Assembly: GCA_034336665.1 (NCBI GenBank)
Contig: CM067576.1
Span: forward strand, 12,391,385-12,455,384
Direction of reading: 5' to 3'
From: Luscinia megarhynchos
Taxonomy: Eukaryota > Chordata > Aves > Passeriformes > Turdidae
Length of the DNA: 64,000 nucleotides
Shown here: piece by piece, positions 1-11,359 of the stretch
Position numbering within the stretch: the stretch's first letter is position 1
Layout of the letters: every line of letters begins with the position of its first letter
Made by a program: the position numbers and the translations under genes
The notes under the pieces: generated by a model
What the model saw: the letters and a program-made list of their open reading frames with translations, nothing else
What the model was told of the DNA's origin: nothing
Database searches by the model: none

Positions 1-3000
1 GGGCTCCGAAGGCTCTGAGGAGAGCTCGTGCAGCTTTTCTCTCGCCACTGGCCTCTCCCCCACGGTTGTCTCCATCAGAATCCTGAGGCGTCTGAATGCC
101 TTTCCGTCAGCAGCAGCAGCAGTAAGTGCTCTCACACAAGTATCTGCTGGCTGGGGATTTCCTGTCATCCTGGCTGTCCACATGCAGCTTTTCTATCATA
201 TCTCTGTGTCTTCTCAAACAGCAAATGAGTGCTTTGCCTGTTCTAACTTTATCTGTTTTACCAAACTGCGGTGTTGTGTGATGGCTGTGAGTTATTTTGT
301 TTCTCAAAGTTCAGGCAAAGATTATTTTAATTCCGAGTTAAAAAGTGAAAGAATCAGAATAGAGTAATACTCATCCATGTGTTCCTGCAGACTGGGACCT
401 CTCACTCCCTTTCCAACAAAAATACCAGCTCTGGGTGTGCTGAAAGGCATCAGCACCGTGTGGGGTGGTTGCTCCCATCCCCAGGACTCACAGACTTTTG
501 TTTGCCTGTTAGTCAAGGCATAATCTGGAAAAAGAACACTCTGTGGAGAGGAGGTGATGGATGCCTGTGAAATCCTGGCTCTGGGAAGAGCCAGTCCTGC
601 CAGATGTGATAATGTTGTCCTCTGACACATGGCCATAGCTTGGCCCTGTGCAGATAACCATGTGGTTTGTGTGTTAGCTTCAGCTATTGATCCCGCTGGG
701 GAAGGGCTCCAAATCCTACAGCCATTCATCCCACCTCCACAGTGCTCAGCTCTCACAGCCCATGGGGTTTGGCTCCACTTCTCCCTTTCATTGGCACTTC
801 TGCACAGATTAACAATTACACATGTGCATTTCCATTTATCTCACACCTTTCAGCTGGAAGTCCAAGTGTTTCCCCCCTGGGAATCAGGCATTGCAGAGAG
901 CAGTGAGATAAGCAGGGAGCACAGAGAGATCACCCAGTTGGCATTGCCCTAGCACAGCTGCTGCTTGTAACACAGCAGACACTTAGGAGAATTGCAGAGT
1001 ACCTAAACTCCAAGTTCAGACCAGCTGTTTCCAAACTTGAGTTGCCAGTCCACAAAGTGCAGTGCCCAAGGTGTGGCCTCGCTGCAGTGCACTCAGGTGG
1101 GGTGCAGTGGGGACAGGCTTGCCCTTCCCAGGGGCACAGGCTCAGCCTTTTGGGCAGTGAGTCCAGCCACAGCCTCTGCCTCTCATCCTGGCCCACAAAC
1201 TCACTGCCTTTGCCAGGGCCCTGATACAACTGCTGTGATCCAGTGACTGCTGGACCAACTTCATCGTGTTTTTGTTCAGTGTCAAGCCTTCGTGTTTTTT
1301 CTTTAAAACACCTGGAACTGTACCACAGCTCCAGGTTCTTGAGTTCTCCCCAGGGCACTCTCACCATCTTGGACATGGGCAGCAGCCACAGCCCAGTGTT
1401 CCCCTGCAGGTCAGGAATGAGTGATTAAGCCAGCAGAGCTTTCCTGGGAACCTTTCTGTGGCAGAACTGACTCGTTTATTTATGTAAAGCCACACCGTAA
1501 AGGTGCTTATACAGTGCTGTCTGTTACCTTATCATCTGTGTAACCTTTCATGAAGTTTTGAAGACCTGTGTGTTTGTGATTCATCCCAAAAACCTGTGGG
1601 GAGAGCAGGACTGCAGAGGCCAGCTGCAGTCTGGAACAGCAGTGTGCTCCTCTCAAACAGCACATCCCCAGAAATGCCTGCAGTGCTGACTTGCTGCCTG
1701 ACATCACTCAAGTACAATTGGTTATGTCAGGTCTACCATAAAACACTAAAAAAATGAAACTTCTTCCAGCAATAACTGAATTCCAGTAATCTCCAAGGCA
1801 TGTAATCTGTTTGTGAAGGTCCTATTTCCTTGCTGCAATAGCCTTACACATCAGCCCTGCAGGACTGGGTGCTAAAGATGGGCACAGCATGTCATCTAGG
1901 TTGAGTGGTCACATCTAAAAGGTGATTCACATTTAGAGATGAGTGTGTCTCTTCATCTCCACTGACAGTGAAGAAAGTGTGGGTAAACAGCTCTGAGACA
2001 TTGATCTTGCATATTTACAAATCACCTGAAGGAAACCCAACCTGTGAAATTGTAACTTCCTGCGAGAGGATGCTGAGCTTATGCTTATTTGAATGAGCAG
2101 AAACCCAAAGTTTGACACTGTGCTGTGGTGTGCACCACATGTGCAGCAATCCCAAATCCAGGCTGTTGTCCCAGAAGTGTCTCAGGATGCCCAAAGCTGG
2201 TGTGTTCTGTCGTTGTCCACACATAACAGCACCTGCAGCCCGAAGGGAGGAATCTGGAAAGGGTGCTCACAGGCTGCACTGTGCATGTGGGCAGCTCACA
2301 GAGCCCACAGGCTCATTCCAGACCTACCACTACTGTTATCAGATTGTTGTTATGCCCTGGTGTCTGAGTGCACATGGAACAGATACTGTGCTTTTTAATT
2401 ACACCTACAGCAGTGGGAAAATCCCATCAGATCTGTGACTACCACCCTGGTTTGAAACCCTCTTTTCTTAAGAGCAGGTAATCCCACCCTTGACCCTCCC
2501 TGCTTCCAGGAGTGCATGAAACCGTCAGGTTGTTTTAGAGAATTTCACCGTGCAGCATAAAGGTTTGAGAGCTGAGGCTGCCCTGAAAATAAAAAAAATA
2601 TGATAGCGTGATGCAAATGGAATGATATCACTGCCCCTTTTAATGTCTGGAGGAGTGCACAGGAGATGAAGGTGAAGATTGTTTGAGGTGCAGACTAGGA
2701 GGTTGCTGCAGGCTTCATGCATCTGAAAAAACAGTGTTAAAAACAAAGCAATAAATACACACTACTATAACATCTTGTCTGCTCAGATGGCTGCCTGCTC
2801 CCTGCCTCACCACCCAACAATTCCTATTGTTTTATCTTCAAGCTTCAATCTACACCTTAACCTTAAAAAGGAGTCATTTTGTCATTTTTCCTCGTGTTCA
2901 GGTAGAATTGTGTGATATTGAACAAAGCACACAGGCCATTTATGAGCCAAAACCTCCTGAATTCCTTCTCTGGCTTTAAGAACTTTAGCCTGTCCTTACT

Positions 3001-3527
3001 CCTCGGTTCATAGTTCCAAAATACTTCTGCTGTGAGGAGATGCTGGTTTCAGAGGCTTCTGCTGTCTCACCCTACGCTGCAATCTCTCCTGACCCATGTG
3101 AGATAATTTGAGTTTAAACCACCCATACGAGAATTTTAAAAAATTATTTCAGTGATCCAGCCTGCAGCATGAGCACCAAGCAGTGTGACAGAGGGCAGCA
3201 AGCTGTGGCTGAGAGCACAGGATGCGATTTTTTGGTAGTTTTGTCACCAAAGCCAGTGTGCCATGTAGCTACACAGTTGCTTTTCTGCCCTGGGAAAAAC
3301 AACTGGAGTGGCTGCTCTCCTGATTAGCTGCTCTCTGAAGTGTTCCATATGTGTCAGTACTGTCTGCACAGGATCAGTGTCAGTCTGCTCTTCCCTGACT
3401 GCAGACTCCAGAGCACTCCAGAGCTGGGCTGTGCAAGGTGTACCACAGGGACACAGGCTGTCACAGAAGCAGAGGCTGTTTCTTGTTCATCTTCTAATTC
3501 TTTTTTTTTTTCCCTCTTACTTTTTAG
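1..3527 (+). other. SLIT3: SLIT3 intron (partial, 3' part)
   Basis: About 3.5 kb of intron before the laminin G exon. I looked for the Slit exon that should precede it, encoding the start of the laminin G domain, and did not see it, so it lies outside the window. The stretch contains short open frames without family resemblance and a CAG run at about 108-122. I see no clear transposon. Confidence 0.7.
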
Positions 3528-3682
3528 TGTGGAAACAGTAAATGATGGGCAATTTCATAGTGTGGAGCTCGTGATGCTGAATCAAACCCTGAACCTGGTG
3601 GTGGACAAGGGGGCTCCCAAGAGTCTGGGAAAGCTCCAGAAACAATCTTCTGTCAGCCTCAACACACCCCTCTACATTGGAG
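3528..3682 (+). CDS. SLIT3: SLIT3 exon: laminin G domain, part 1
   Basis: The exon opens after a long pyrimidine tract and TTTTTAG (AG at 3526-3527) and closes at the donor GTACCA (3683). It starts with the last base of a split serine codon and ends in phase 1. It encodes [15 protein letters not shown] at the start, then NLVVDKG, and ends in LYIGG, the typical beta strands of a laminin G / LNS domain. In Slits this domain lies between EGF repeats and may contribute to binding of matrix or heparan sulfate partners (family knowledge). The preceding Slit exon, which would encode the beginning of this domain, was not found in 1-3527. Confidence 0.93.
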
Positions 3683-6600
3683 GTACCATGAGTTGCTCTA
3701 GAATTGAGGTTTTAACATGTTTTCTCAGAAACAAATCATTTTCCATCCTATGGGGAGAACTCTCACACAGCCACTGCAGGAACAGCCCACTTGGCATTTC
3801 AGAAGCTTCCAGAACTGGCTGACACCAAGGTGCATGGCTGAAGTGGAAGTGGATCAGTGGGGGTATCACAAATTGTTATGGCAAAAAAAGCAAATCAATA
3901 GTCAGTGAGTTTAAATATACCATAACTGAGCAGTATTTCTGCTGGAAATTCTATGGAGGTTTAAAAATTGGAGGAAAAGAGGTGTGTGATTAAAAAGCAT
4001 CTTAACACACAAGCTAAGAACACCTTGGTTAATAGTTTTCTCATTGGAAACTGAAGCCACAGTTTTAGACAGATATTAGAATTGACCAAACCTCGGTTAA
4101 GAAATTTTTTCACATTAAGCACTGAATCTGGAGGGAAGAAGAGGCCAAATGGGGTAGGGGAACAATGCTCAGAATAATGACTATAACACTGATTAGGTGT
4201 CTGGTTATAAGAGACAGAACAAAGGCTGGTTTCTACCCACTGGATTGTTTTTGCCAGAAACCCCCTAGTTCTGTTTTGAACTGAATGTTGAAATCTCTCT
4301 TTCAGTGACACGGAGTTATTGAATTTTTAGTCAGCCTATTCCAAATACAAAAGTCAGCAGAATGGTAATAGACTCAGAAAGTCTTTGAGCCTTTTCTAAT
4401 GAGATCATTGGAGCCAACTCACAGCCAATAGTAGAAACTCTTACCAACTTCAGTTGGTGCTGGTCAAGGCTTTTCTAGATAATTTTCTTTAATAACACTT
4501 TTCTAAAAGAACCCTGAATATTGCCCTTGTAAAACAGAAAACTGGCTAATCTTGTTTTGTACAGAGCTGAATCTTTATAATTGGCTCCTATTAAGAATGT
4601 CACAGTCTATTAAAGAGCATTGTGCATCAAAGATAATCTGCTGGTGCAGAGGCCATCACACTTCTCCCTTTAGCACAGCACAAAAGACACCAATCCTGCA
4701 GCAATTTATACACAGGGAACTTGGGAACTCATCCCATGGGAAAGTTTTGTTAATGGATGAGCATCATGGATCAATACTAATTCTCAAAAGGTACCTAACA
4801 AATTCTCAGGAAACACCTGAGGTCTGGAATGAAGGACTGATGGATACCAGGATCCATGGCCTCAGTAAAGACTTTTGCTGTGACCTATTGAAATTCTTCT
4901 TGCTTCTTTCTAAACCCCTTGTTCTTTGTGTGCCACCTCTTCATGTGCAGCCCTCCCATGGAAGCCAGCTGCCCTTCCTCTGCAGGTGATTTTAGTTATA
5001 GTTGCCTAAATTACCCCAGAGCAATTGCTCCTGACCTACAGTAAGGTTAATACAGATGTGAACCTTCAGGTGCTCACAGTTTTGTCCACCTCACAACCAC
5101 ATCACCTGTTCTAGCAACTTTCCTCCTAACACACAGTTAAACAGATGCTGGATTTGTTTTAGGACCACCTTCAACAGTGGCATTACTTATAGACAGCAAG
5201 TTCTGAGGCCTCACATGGCTGAAAATGGAAGCATTGCCTGTGCTAATGCAGCTGTACATCCAAGCTGGCATCAGTGGGGAAGGTATAAAACAACATCCAA
5301 AAGAACCTGCTGGTTCTTCATCCAACTGTGTGAGCCCTTCCAGGCACTTGAACAAGATGGGAGGTGCTCACCACAAAGCCTTGGCCTGGCCCTTGAAGTG
5401 CTGTTCCCTGTCTTTAGAGCCTTCCTGCACTACTTTCCATGGGATGCACTCTTACCACTCCCTCCTAACATTGTGACCCACTAAAGCCCAATGAAGGCAT
5501 TCTCAAACCTTTCAGAAGAATAATTGCTATTAAACTGTAGAGAGAAGGAACATTATCTAAGGACAGGAGCATGTGGCTACTAGCCCAAAAAAAAAAATAA
5601 AAAGAGAAAGGTTTGGTTTGGTTTTTCTGGGTTTTTTTGGGGTTTTTTTTGTTTTGTTTTGTTTTGTTTTGTTTGTTTGTTTGTTTTTGGCCATGTACTT
5701 CTTAGAGATGATTGGGCAAGTGAGATTATTTTTTTCCTTTCCATTTCCAGAATGAGCAATGAGATTGTGCTACCTTAAAAAGGTCCTATGCAAATTAATT
5801 ATTCAAAGATTTTAAGGGGCTGTGACAAAAGAAGCTTCAGCAATTACAATTTAAATATTATCATTGTAAGTGTAAGTGAACCTTCCCCTTTTGCTTTTAT
5901 CTGAAGGGATCCCAACCTCTACTGGATTATCATCCCTGCGCCAGGGTGCAGACAAGACACCAAATGGTTTTCATGGATGCATTCACGACGTCAGAATCAA
6001 CAACGAGCTGCAGGATTTCAAGGATTTACCACAGCAGTCCCTGGGAGTCCTTCCTGGCTGCAAATCCTGCAACATCTGCAAGCACGGGATCTGCCGATCC
6101 CTGGAGAAAACCAGTGTGATCTGTGAGTGTCACCCAGGCTGGATGGGCCCTCTCTGTGACCAGGAAATTGGAGATCCATGTCTTAACCACAAGTAAGCTC
6201 AAACAAATGGTTATGGGAGAGCAAAAGCTTTACAGCTAATGCATATTTCACATTTCATCTTGCAAAACCACATCTGACTGTGTTTGGAGGTGCTGGGTCC
6301 CCACATGAGGTTATTGACAGTTGTGAGTCTGCATCTGTGGCAGCTCTCAATTTCCACTTCTTGTTCAGATGTTGCTGACTCACCAAAGGAGCTGATGGAG
6401 TTCAGCTGTTAATGCTGCAGGGTGTACCTTCAGCTGTGACTCTACACATTTAAAATACAAAACCTCCTGTTAATGGGCATGGCTTAACCCCAGGAGGTGA
6501 ATGCCTGCACGGATCCAGAGCAGAGCTGCCTCTGAGGGGGATGTACACATTTTGGGGTTTTCTCCCAGCAGCACTGAGCCCAGTCTTCAAACTTACTCCC

Positions 6601-9600
6601 TGAAGACCATTATGGACTCCGTGTAAGCAGTTTTAAATTTCCCAAATAGCTGCCTTAAATACTACACTTTGAAACAGCCCTTTAAAGTGCAAGTTTAAAG
6701 GATAGCATGGTGTTGCATGTGAAGGGAGCGTGAGTGTAAAGTATTTACAGTTCAAAGGCTCAATAACCACATCTCCATCAGAAACACAGGATGAATAGCT
6801 TTCTTATGGCCAATACACAGGAAACAGTCCCGTGCAGAGCAGCAGGCTGCATATTTCAGTGTTGTTTCATAAGCAGATGGAAGTACTTTTGTTTTAGAAG
6901 TTCCTTCAGTTGCTGTCTTGGAAGGCGCTTTTCATGAGCACATGCTTTTGACAGGTAAATTGATGCAGTGAATAATCACTCTCAGAAATCTAATCTGGCA
7001 AAGGTACCATTTTAAACTTGCTTCTGGTTCTAATTCTGCAAAGTACTGAAGTCTGGAAGGTGTTGAAAAGCACCTGACAGTTTACAAACCAAAGGTATGA
7101 AGACCCAAATGTTTCCTTGAATTTTCCAATGTCAACACAAAGCTGCTGTGGTTGGACAGAGAAAAATAAGGGAGCTCCAGATGTTTACAGGATGAAGGGA
7201 TTGTTTCTCTCATAATCCAGGGAGTGTGAGGCAATGATGAGCATAGCCCCTTGCTAAGGAAAGTAGATGTGTGTATTTTTAATGCTTGCACGCTGTCCCA
7301 CCTTTCCTGAATCACTTCAGCCTTTTGGAGCTGGCTCCCTAAAGCCCTGCCCTGTGTATCCAGGGGAGTGTGGAGCCCTGCTGGCGTCTGCTCCAACCCT
7401 CACAGGTTAATCTCACTGAGGAAATGCACCTGGTAAAGTTCAGGCAACCTCTGGTTCGTGTGGCAGAAAATACTGCTCTATACAGACTGTGACTCCCTTC
7501 ATTACAGTATTTTGCATGTCTGGACCTGACTGAAACTGCTCTTATAATCTGTCCTTTTTAGTTCAAAGCTTAAAAATTAAATGTACAAAAATTCAACATA
7601 AACAGAGAATAATTTTAAAGTACTAGAGAGAAAATAAAAATAAGAGAGACATGGGCTTATGTCAAGGTACATTATGCCAAAGGTTTATAAGCCCTGAGCA
7701 GCTTTTGACTGGCTGGAGAGAGTTGCTTTCCTCGCTGTTCTCAGCCCATTTCAAGTCTGCCCCTGTCCCAGAAGTGGGGACAGTGTCGAGAACTTGCTAA
7801 GGATCAGCACCCCACCCTGTGGTGTTCCTCGGAAATGCCAAAGCTCGCTGCAAACCTCAGGAGCCAGGGAACCCTCGACTACAGGTGCCCGCTGATACGT
7901 CTGTGCATAGCTTTGCCACAAGCACCTTCATTTATCACACTGGTTTTCATCACCTGATATTATTTGTACAGTAATCTGCTCTGGAAGCCTGGGCATGCAG
8001 CTTGACTGTTGGCACTTAGTTCCACGTGCTGGTGCTGTAAATGTGAGCTGTCTCCTGTGCATGCCAAGCCTTGGTCTGTGCTCATGGAAGAGCCTTACGT
8101 TTTCTACTTAGGTTCACAAATTCTAAATGTGTTCTCTGAATGTTATCCAGTATTCACTGAAAAATCAAAGTTTTCTCCAGAGTGTTTGACACTGAGCTGC
8201 TGTTTTTGGATTAGTGTCCTGTAATTAAATGGGCAGAAATGCCAAAATCAAACATTTCTGGGAACAGGAACTTAGCAGCTCTAAACGCTTCTGTTTCCCC
8301 AGGTGTCTGCATGGTAAGTGCACGGCGGCCGGCGCTGCTTACACCTGCAAGTGCATGGAGGGCTACACGGGCACCTACTGTGACAAGAAGAACAATTCCT
8401 CAAGCCCCTGCAGGACTTTGAAATGCAGCCACGGGCAGTGTAAGGTGTCGGAGCATGGCGAGCCCTACTGTGAATGTGACCCCGGCTACAGCGGAGAGCT
8501 CTGTGACAGAGGTAGGCTTGACCCCGGGCTGGAGCTGTGCTGCTGCATTCCTGCTTTACACCTAATTTACACCTGCTTTACACCTCTCTTCCCTGCAACT
8601 CGGACTTGGGGGCAATGGCAAATAGAAGATAAAGCTAAGCCAGCCTCTGCAGAGCAGTAGGGAGAACAGAACCACGTAACAGTAGGTAGCTGCTATCGCA
8701 TCGAGAAACAGGGACATGGAGCAAAGAGTTTTATTCTCTGTCTCCTGAATCCTCGAGGTTTGCTGCTCCCAGGATTTGGGTGGGGTGTTTAAAGAAGAGG
8801 TTGTGAGGTTTACCCTCAGCAAGCAGGAATCACTTATTTGCACTGCCGGGAAGGGAGGTCTTACAAGGAGGAACTGCTCCTCTGAAGTGGCATGAGAGAT
8901 TCTCAGCTCGCTCCTTCAGCTTGGGCAGGTTTCCAGGGGAATCCCACAGGTCATGCTGGACTGTCCTATGAGGGCAGAGACCCAGCTCTTCTGCCCTGAC
9001 CTGAGAAGACTCTCTGGAAACTCACTGAGTTTTAACTGCATCCATTTTGCCTTTTTTTGTTTTTGTTCAGAAGGAAGGAGCTGGATTGTATTATTTTTAT
9101 TTAGGTTGTCCCTTTCCTGTGGATGAACCACAGACTTTACAAATTTTACACATGCCCATCACCAAAATATATCTGGCTGCTGCACAGGGACTGCAGAACA
9201 GCGCAGACACTTTCAGGTATCCCAGACCACTAGTGTCACAGAGAGCAGGCTGACCTTTGCTCTGGAGAAGCAGACATGGTAAAACTAATTCTTACTTTGC
9301 AGGAGTGTTGCAGGACTCAGCACTCGGCATTCATTAAAACACTTCCAGGCTGCTGATCAAAGCCAGCAGGTCTGCTTGGCCTCGGCCTTGCACCGGATAT
9401 TACACATTTGTGCAGACAAGCTCTGTTGTGGTGGCAGGTACAAAGCAATAGAAGATTAAGGTTCTTCTCGTGCCATCTGTTTGTCTTGAATCACATTATT
9501 GTTATAGATAAAAACGAGATCAAGCCGAATTAAATATGATTAAAATAAGCGATACTTATTTTGCGGCTGAAATATGGTCCTCGATAGCCACAATCAAAAA

Positions 9601-10532
9601 GGGACAGCGCCGAGCCCGGGGTTGGCGCTGGGTGAACACTCTGATCTGATCTCTATAGCATCGGATCCCCCAATATTCACAAAACCACCTTGGTCGGCCC
9701 AGTTTTTATACAGTTTTTCCTAGCCCGGAGCAGAGGTTTTTGTCTTCTTTCATCGTTCCGCATATTCATGTGGTTTTCTTTCACTGCATTGGGCTGGACA
9801 AAACCATATCCTGGGAAGACGATGAATTTTGATGAAGGCAGGTTCAGGTTTACGGGAAGATGGAATTGAGATGTAAGTTGCAGATTTTGGTTTACGGGAA
9901 GCTGGCATTTGGATGTATTTTTCCTGATGCCTCTGGTTATCTTAATTGTGGGTGCTTATCGGGCTCTTACAGTTTGGGTGTCCCCTGGACAAAGCCATCT
10001 CCACCGCAGCTACGTCTATTGTCTTGCTAACCCCAGCTCTTCAGCTTTTGTTGGCAGTTACAGCGTTGCGATTAAGCAATCCCTGTTCCTCCCCTCGCAG
10101 CTTTTGGTTTTTAAGTTTTTTATTATTTTATTCATACAGATATTGCTTATTCTACATTAATTTACAACTTTGCACGAATTACATTATATCATATATCACA
10201 TTATGAACTCAGGGCTGCTCGCTGACCTGCGGGGAATATCCAGCAAAACAATTCCCACCTTTCTTATCTTTCCCCTCTCTGTTGTCCCAGCAGAGAACCT
10301 GTGCCAAGGAGACATCATTCGAGAAGTGGTGCGCAAGCAGCAGGGCTACACCTCGTGCGCCAGCGCCTCCAAGGTGCCGCGGCTGGAGTGCCGCGGCAGC
10401 TGCGGCGCCGGCCAGTGCTGCGTGCCCCTCCGCAGCAAGAGGAGGAAATACTTCTTCCAGTGCCTGGATGGCTCCACCTTCACGGAAGAACTGGAGAGAC
10501 ACGTGGAGTGCGGCTGCTCAAAGTGCTTATAA
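3528..10532 (+). CDS. SLIT3: SLIT3 C-terminal part, joined exons 3528-3682, 5907-6192, 8303-8511, 10294-10532
   Basis: This is the 3' end of a Slit gene. Slits are secreted glycoproteins that bind Robo receptors and steer axons, endothelial cells and muscle precursors. The four exons join in frame (phases 2, 1, 2, 1 at the successive junctions) and give 295 complete residues and a stop. Domain order is the second half of a laminin G domain, EGF-like repeats, and a C-terminal cystine knot, which is the Slit C-terminus. Paralog choice rests on two things: residue patterns such as [15 protein letters not shown] and RINNELQDF, and PANK3 lying directly downstream, as in other amniotes. The N-terminal leucine-rich repeats and earlier EGF exons lie upstream of the window. 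No internal stop or frameshift is seen, so the gene looks functional. SLIT2 is the main alternative but is much less likely. Confidence 0.95.
3683..5906 (+). other. SLIT3: SLIT3 intron, with a GTTTT/GTTT microsatellite
   Basis: A 2.2-kb intron between the two laminin G exons, phase 1, with normal GT-AG ends. The only internal structure I can support is the T/G-rich simple repeat around 5605-5690. No other exon or RNA gene is recognisable. Confidence 0.8.
5605..5690 (+). repeat. T/G-rich microsatellite, (GTTTT)n then (GTTT)n
   Basis: Runs of GGTTT, then long T runs broken by G, then about five GTTTT and four GTTT units. On the minus strand this is AAAAC/AAAC, which could be the remnant of an A-rich retroposon tail, but no element body is recognisable next to it. 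Confidence 0.8.
5907..6192 (+). CDS. SLIT3: SLIT3 exon: end of laminin G plus EGF-like repeat
   Basis: The acceptor is ATCTGAAG (AG 5905-5906) and the donor AA/GTAAGC (6193). The first two bases complete the glycine codon begun in the previous exon. The 286-nt exon encodes [13 protein letters not shown], then [18 protein letters not shown], which closes the laminin G fold with its conserved Gly-Cys-Ile motif. It then runs into an EGF-like repeat with cysteines in [14 protein letters not shown] and [12 protein letters not shown]. The last residues, DPCLNH, start the next EGF repeat, which continues across the intron. Cysteine spacing is normal for the family and nothing is interrupted. Confidence 0.95.
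6193..8302 (+). other. SLIT3: SLIT3 intron
   Basis: A 2.1-kb phase-2 intron between EGF-encoding exons with GTAAGC donor and pyrimidine-rich CCCCAG acceptor. No transposon, RNA gene or further exon seen. Confidence 0.8.
8303..8511 (+). CDS. SLIT3: SLIT3 exon: two EGF-like repeats
   Basis: The acceptor is TTTCCCCAG (AG 8301-8302) and the donor AGAG/GTAGGC (8512). The first base completes a lysine codon. The 209-nt exon encodes the rest of one EGF repeat (CLHGKC, then [12 protein letters not shown]) and a second one ([11 protein letters not shown], then [12 protein letters not shown]). Both keep the six-cysteine EGF pattern and the aromatic/glycine residues before the last cysteine. The exon ends in phase 1 with the G of a glutamate codon that is completed in the terminal exon. 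Repeats here are bird-like rather than mammal-like in the loop residues, but the structure is the same. Confidence 0.95.
9494..9499. repeat. Target-site duplication, left copy (CATTAT)
   Basis: Six bases directly before the TG end of the solo LTR, identical to 10199-10204. The match is perfect, which argues for a fairly recent integration. Three more bases outside the left copy (TCA) happen to equal the last LTR bases, so the match appears as nine bases in total. Confidence 0.85.
9500..10198 (-). mobile_element. Solo LTR of an avian class II (ERVK-type) endogenous retrovirus, minus orientation
   Basis: A 699-bp block with TG at its left end and CA at its right end, flanked on both sides by the same six bases CATTAT (9494-9499 and 10199-10204). 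A 6-bp duplication with TG/CA ends is the signature of ERVK/alpharetrovirus-like integration. Read on the minus strand there is a TATA box (TATAAAAA at 9710-9703). About 80-100 bases beyond it lies a short hairpin (CAGCGCC/GGCGCTG, 9605-9611 and 9624-9630) as found in retroviral R regions, and then an AATAAG that may serve as a poly(A) signal near 9560. The U3 part holds direct repeats of GGTTTACGGGAAG (9847 and 9889). No gag, pol or env sequence is present, so this is the product of LTR-LTR recombination. Class is inferred from TSD length and layout. Confidence 0.85.
10199..10204. repeat. Target-site duplication, right copy (CATTAT)
   Basis: Six bases directly after the CA end of the solo LTR, identical to the left copy at 9494-9499. 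Confidence 0.85.
10294..10532 (+). CDS. SLIT3: SLIT3 terminal coding exon: C-terminal cystine knot (CTCK)
   Basis: The exon encodes the last 78 residues and the stop TAA (10530-10532). Ten cysteines are visible, including CRGSC, the CC pair, and the closing CGCSKC motif, and a basic stretch RSKRRKY lies in the middle. This is the C-terminal cystine knot shared by Slits, mucins and von Willebrand factor, which usually mediates dimerisation. The acceptor is ambiguous: CAGCAG gives AG at 10289-10290 and at 10292-10293. The downstream AG gives Arg-Glu-Asn, which fits the family best, and the upstream one would insert one alanine. The exon starts only 96 bp after the end of a solo LTR (9500-10198) that sits in the preceding intron. 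Confidence 0.95.
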
Positions 10533-11353
10533 GCCATTCTCCGCTCTCTGGCCACTTTAATCGACTCAGAAGCGTTATCAAAAATGGGACCTGTTTACTT
10601 GCAGAGTGAAGAAGAAGAGAAGAATTATTAAGTATATTGTAAAATAAGCAAAAAATAGAACTTATTTTTATTATGGAAAGTGACTATTTTCATCTTTTAT
10701 TATATAAAGTATCGCACCACTTTGGGTATATGTATCATATAGTGAGCTATTTTTACCATGAAACTTTTTTAACAGTTGTAAGGAAAAAAAAATTCAAAAG
10801 CTAAAAGGTTAAAAAAAAATTATATATATAAAGAAAACATAGCCTAACAGGAGGAATGTGGGGTGACTTTATGTGTATGCACAATGAACAGATGTTCAAG
10901 GAAAGGTGTTCCAAGGACCTGCCGCTGGACTGACACGGGCTGAAGAAAGCTCCGAGGCCCTGGCTGGGAGTGCCAGGTGAGCAGGTCCCCGTGACCCACT
11001 GCATCCAGGCACCGAGAGCCTCCCCAGCCCCTTCTCTTCCCAACACTGCCAATGCTGGTTTGCTCCTGTACAGTGGCCCCGCCTGCTGGTCGTGAACTGG
11101 TTCCCTGGAGCACACAGGCACTGCCGGAGCTTGAGGCTAGTTACATTATTTGACTATTGTAATACTATAATACATTTTTTTGCTGTGTATGTTGTATTTA
11201 TCTGTGTTCACATTATATTCTGCAGCAACTGTATCTATAGAGCACAGGCAGCTTTATCCAAAAGAAGGGTGCAAAGGGAAAGGAAGTGGAGAAATTTATG
11301 TTGCTTTGGGTAATTTGGGGGCAAAAATGTGAAATAAGTGCTAAGTGATGCCT

Positions 11354-11359
11354 AATAAA
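11354..11359 (+). terminator. SLIT3: Polyadenylation signal AATAAA, proximal SLIT3 candidate
   Basis: Canonical hexamer in CCTAATAAATGACATAG, followed by a T/G-rich segment (TTTTGTGT) within 20 bases. It gives a 3' UTR of about 0.85 kb. Confidence 0.6.

Larger units (their letters stand above)
8512..10293 (+). other. SLIT3: SLIT3 last intron, carrying a solo LTR
   Basis: A 1.8-kb phase-1 intron before the terminal exon. Nearly 40 percent of it is the LTR at 9500-10198. Without that insertion and one TSD copy, the intron would be about 1.08 kb. The native polypyrimidine tract and acceptor (10255-10293) lie beyond the insertion and look intact. Confidence 0.85.

Noticed and set aside
105..128. 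CAG run followed by GTAAGT that looks like an exon end
   Set aside because: No frame before it resembles Slit sequence, and the expected preceding exon must end in the phase and residues of the laminin G domain, which are absent.
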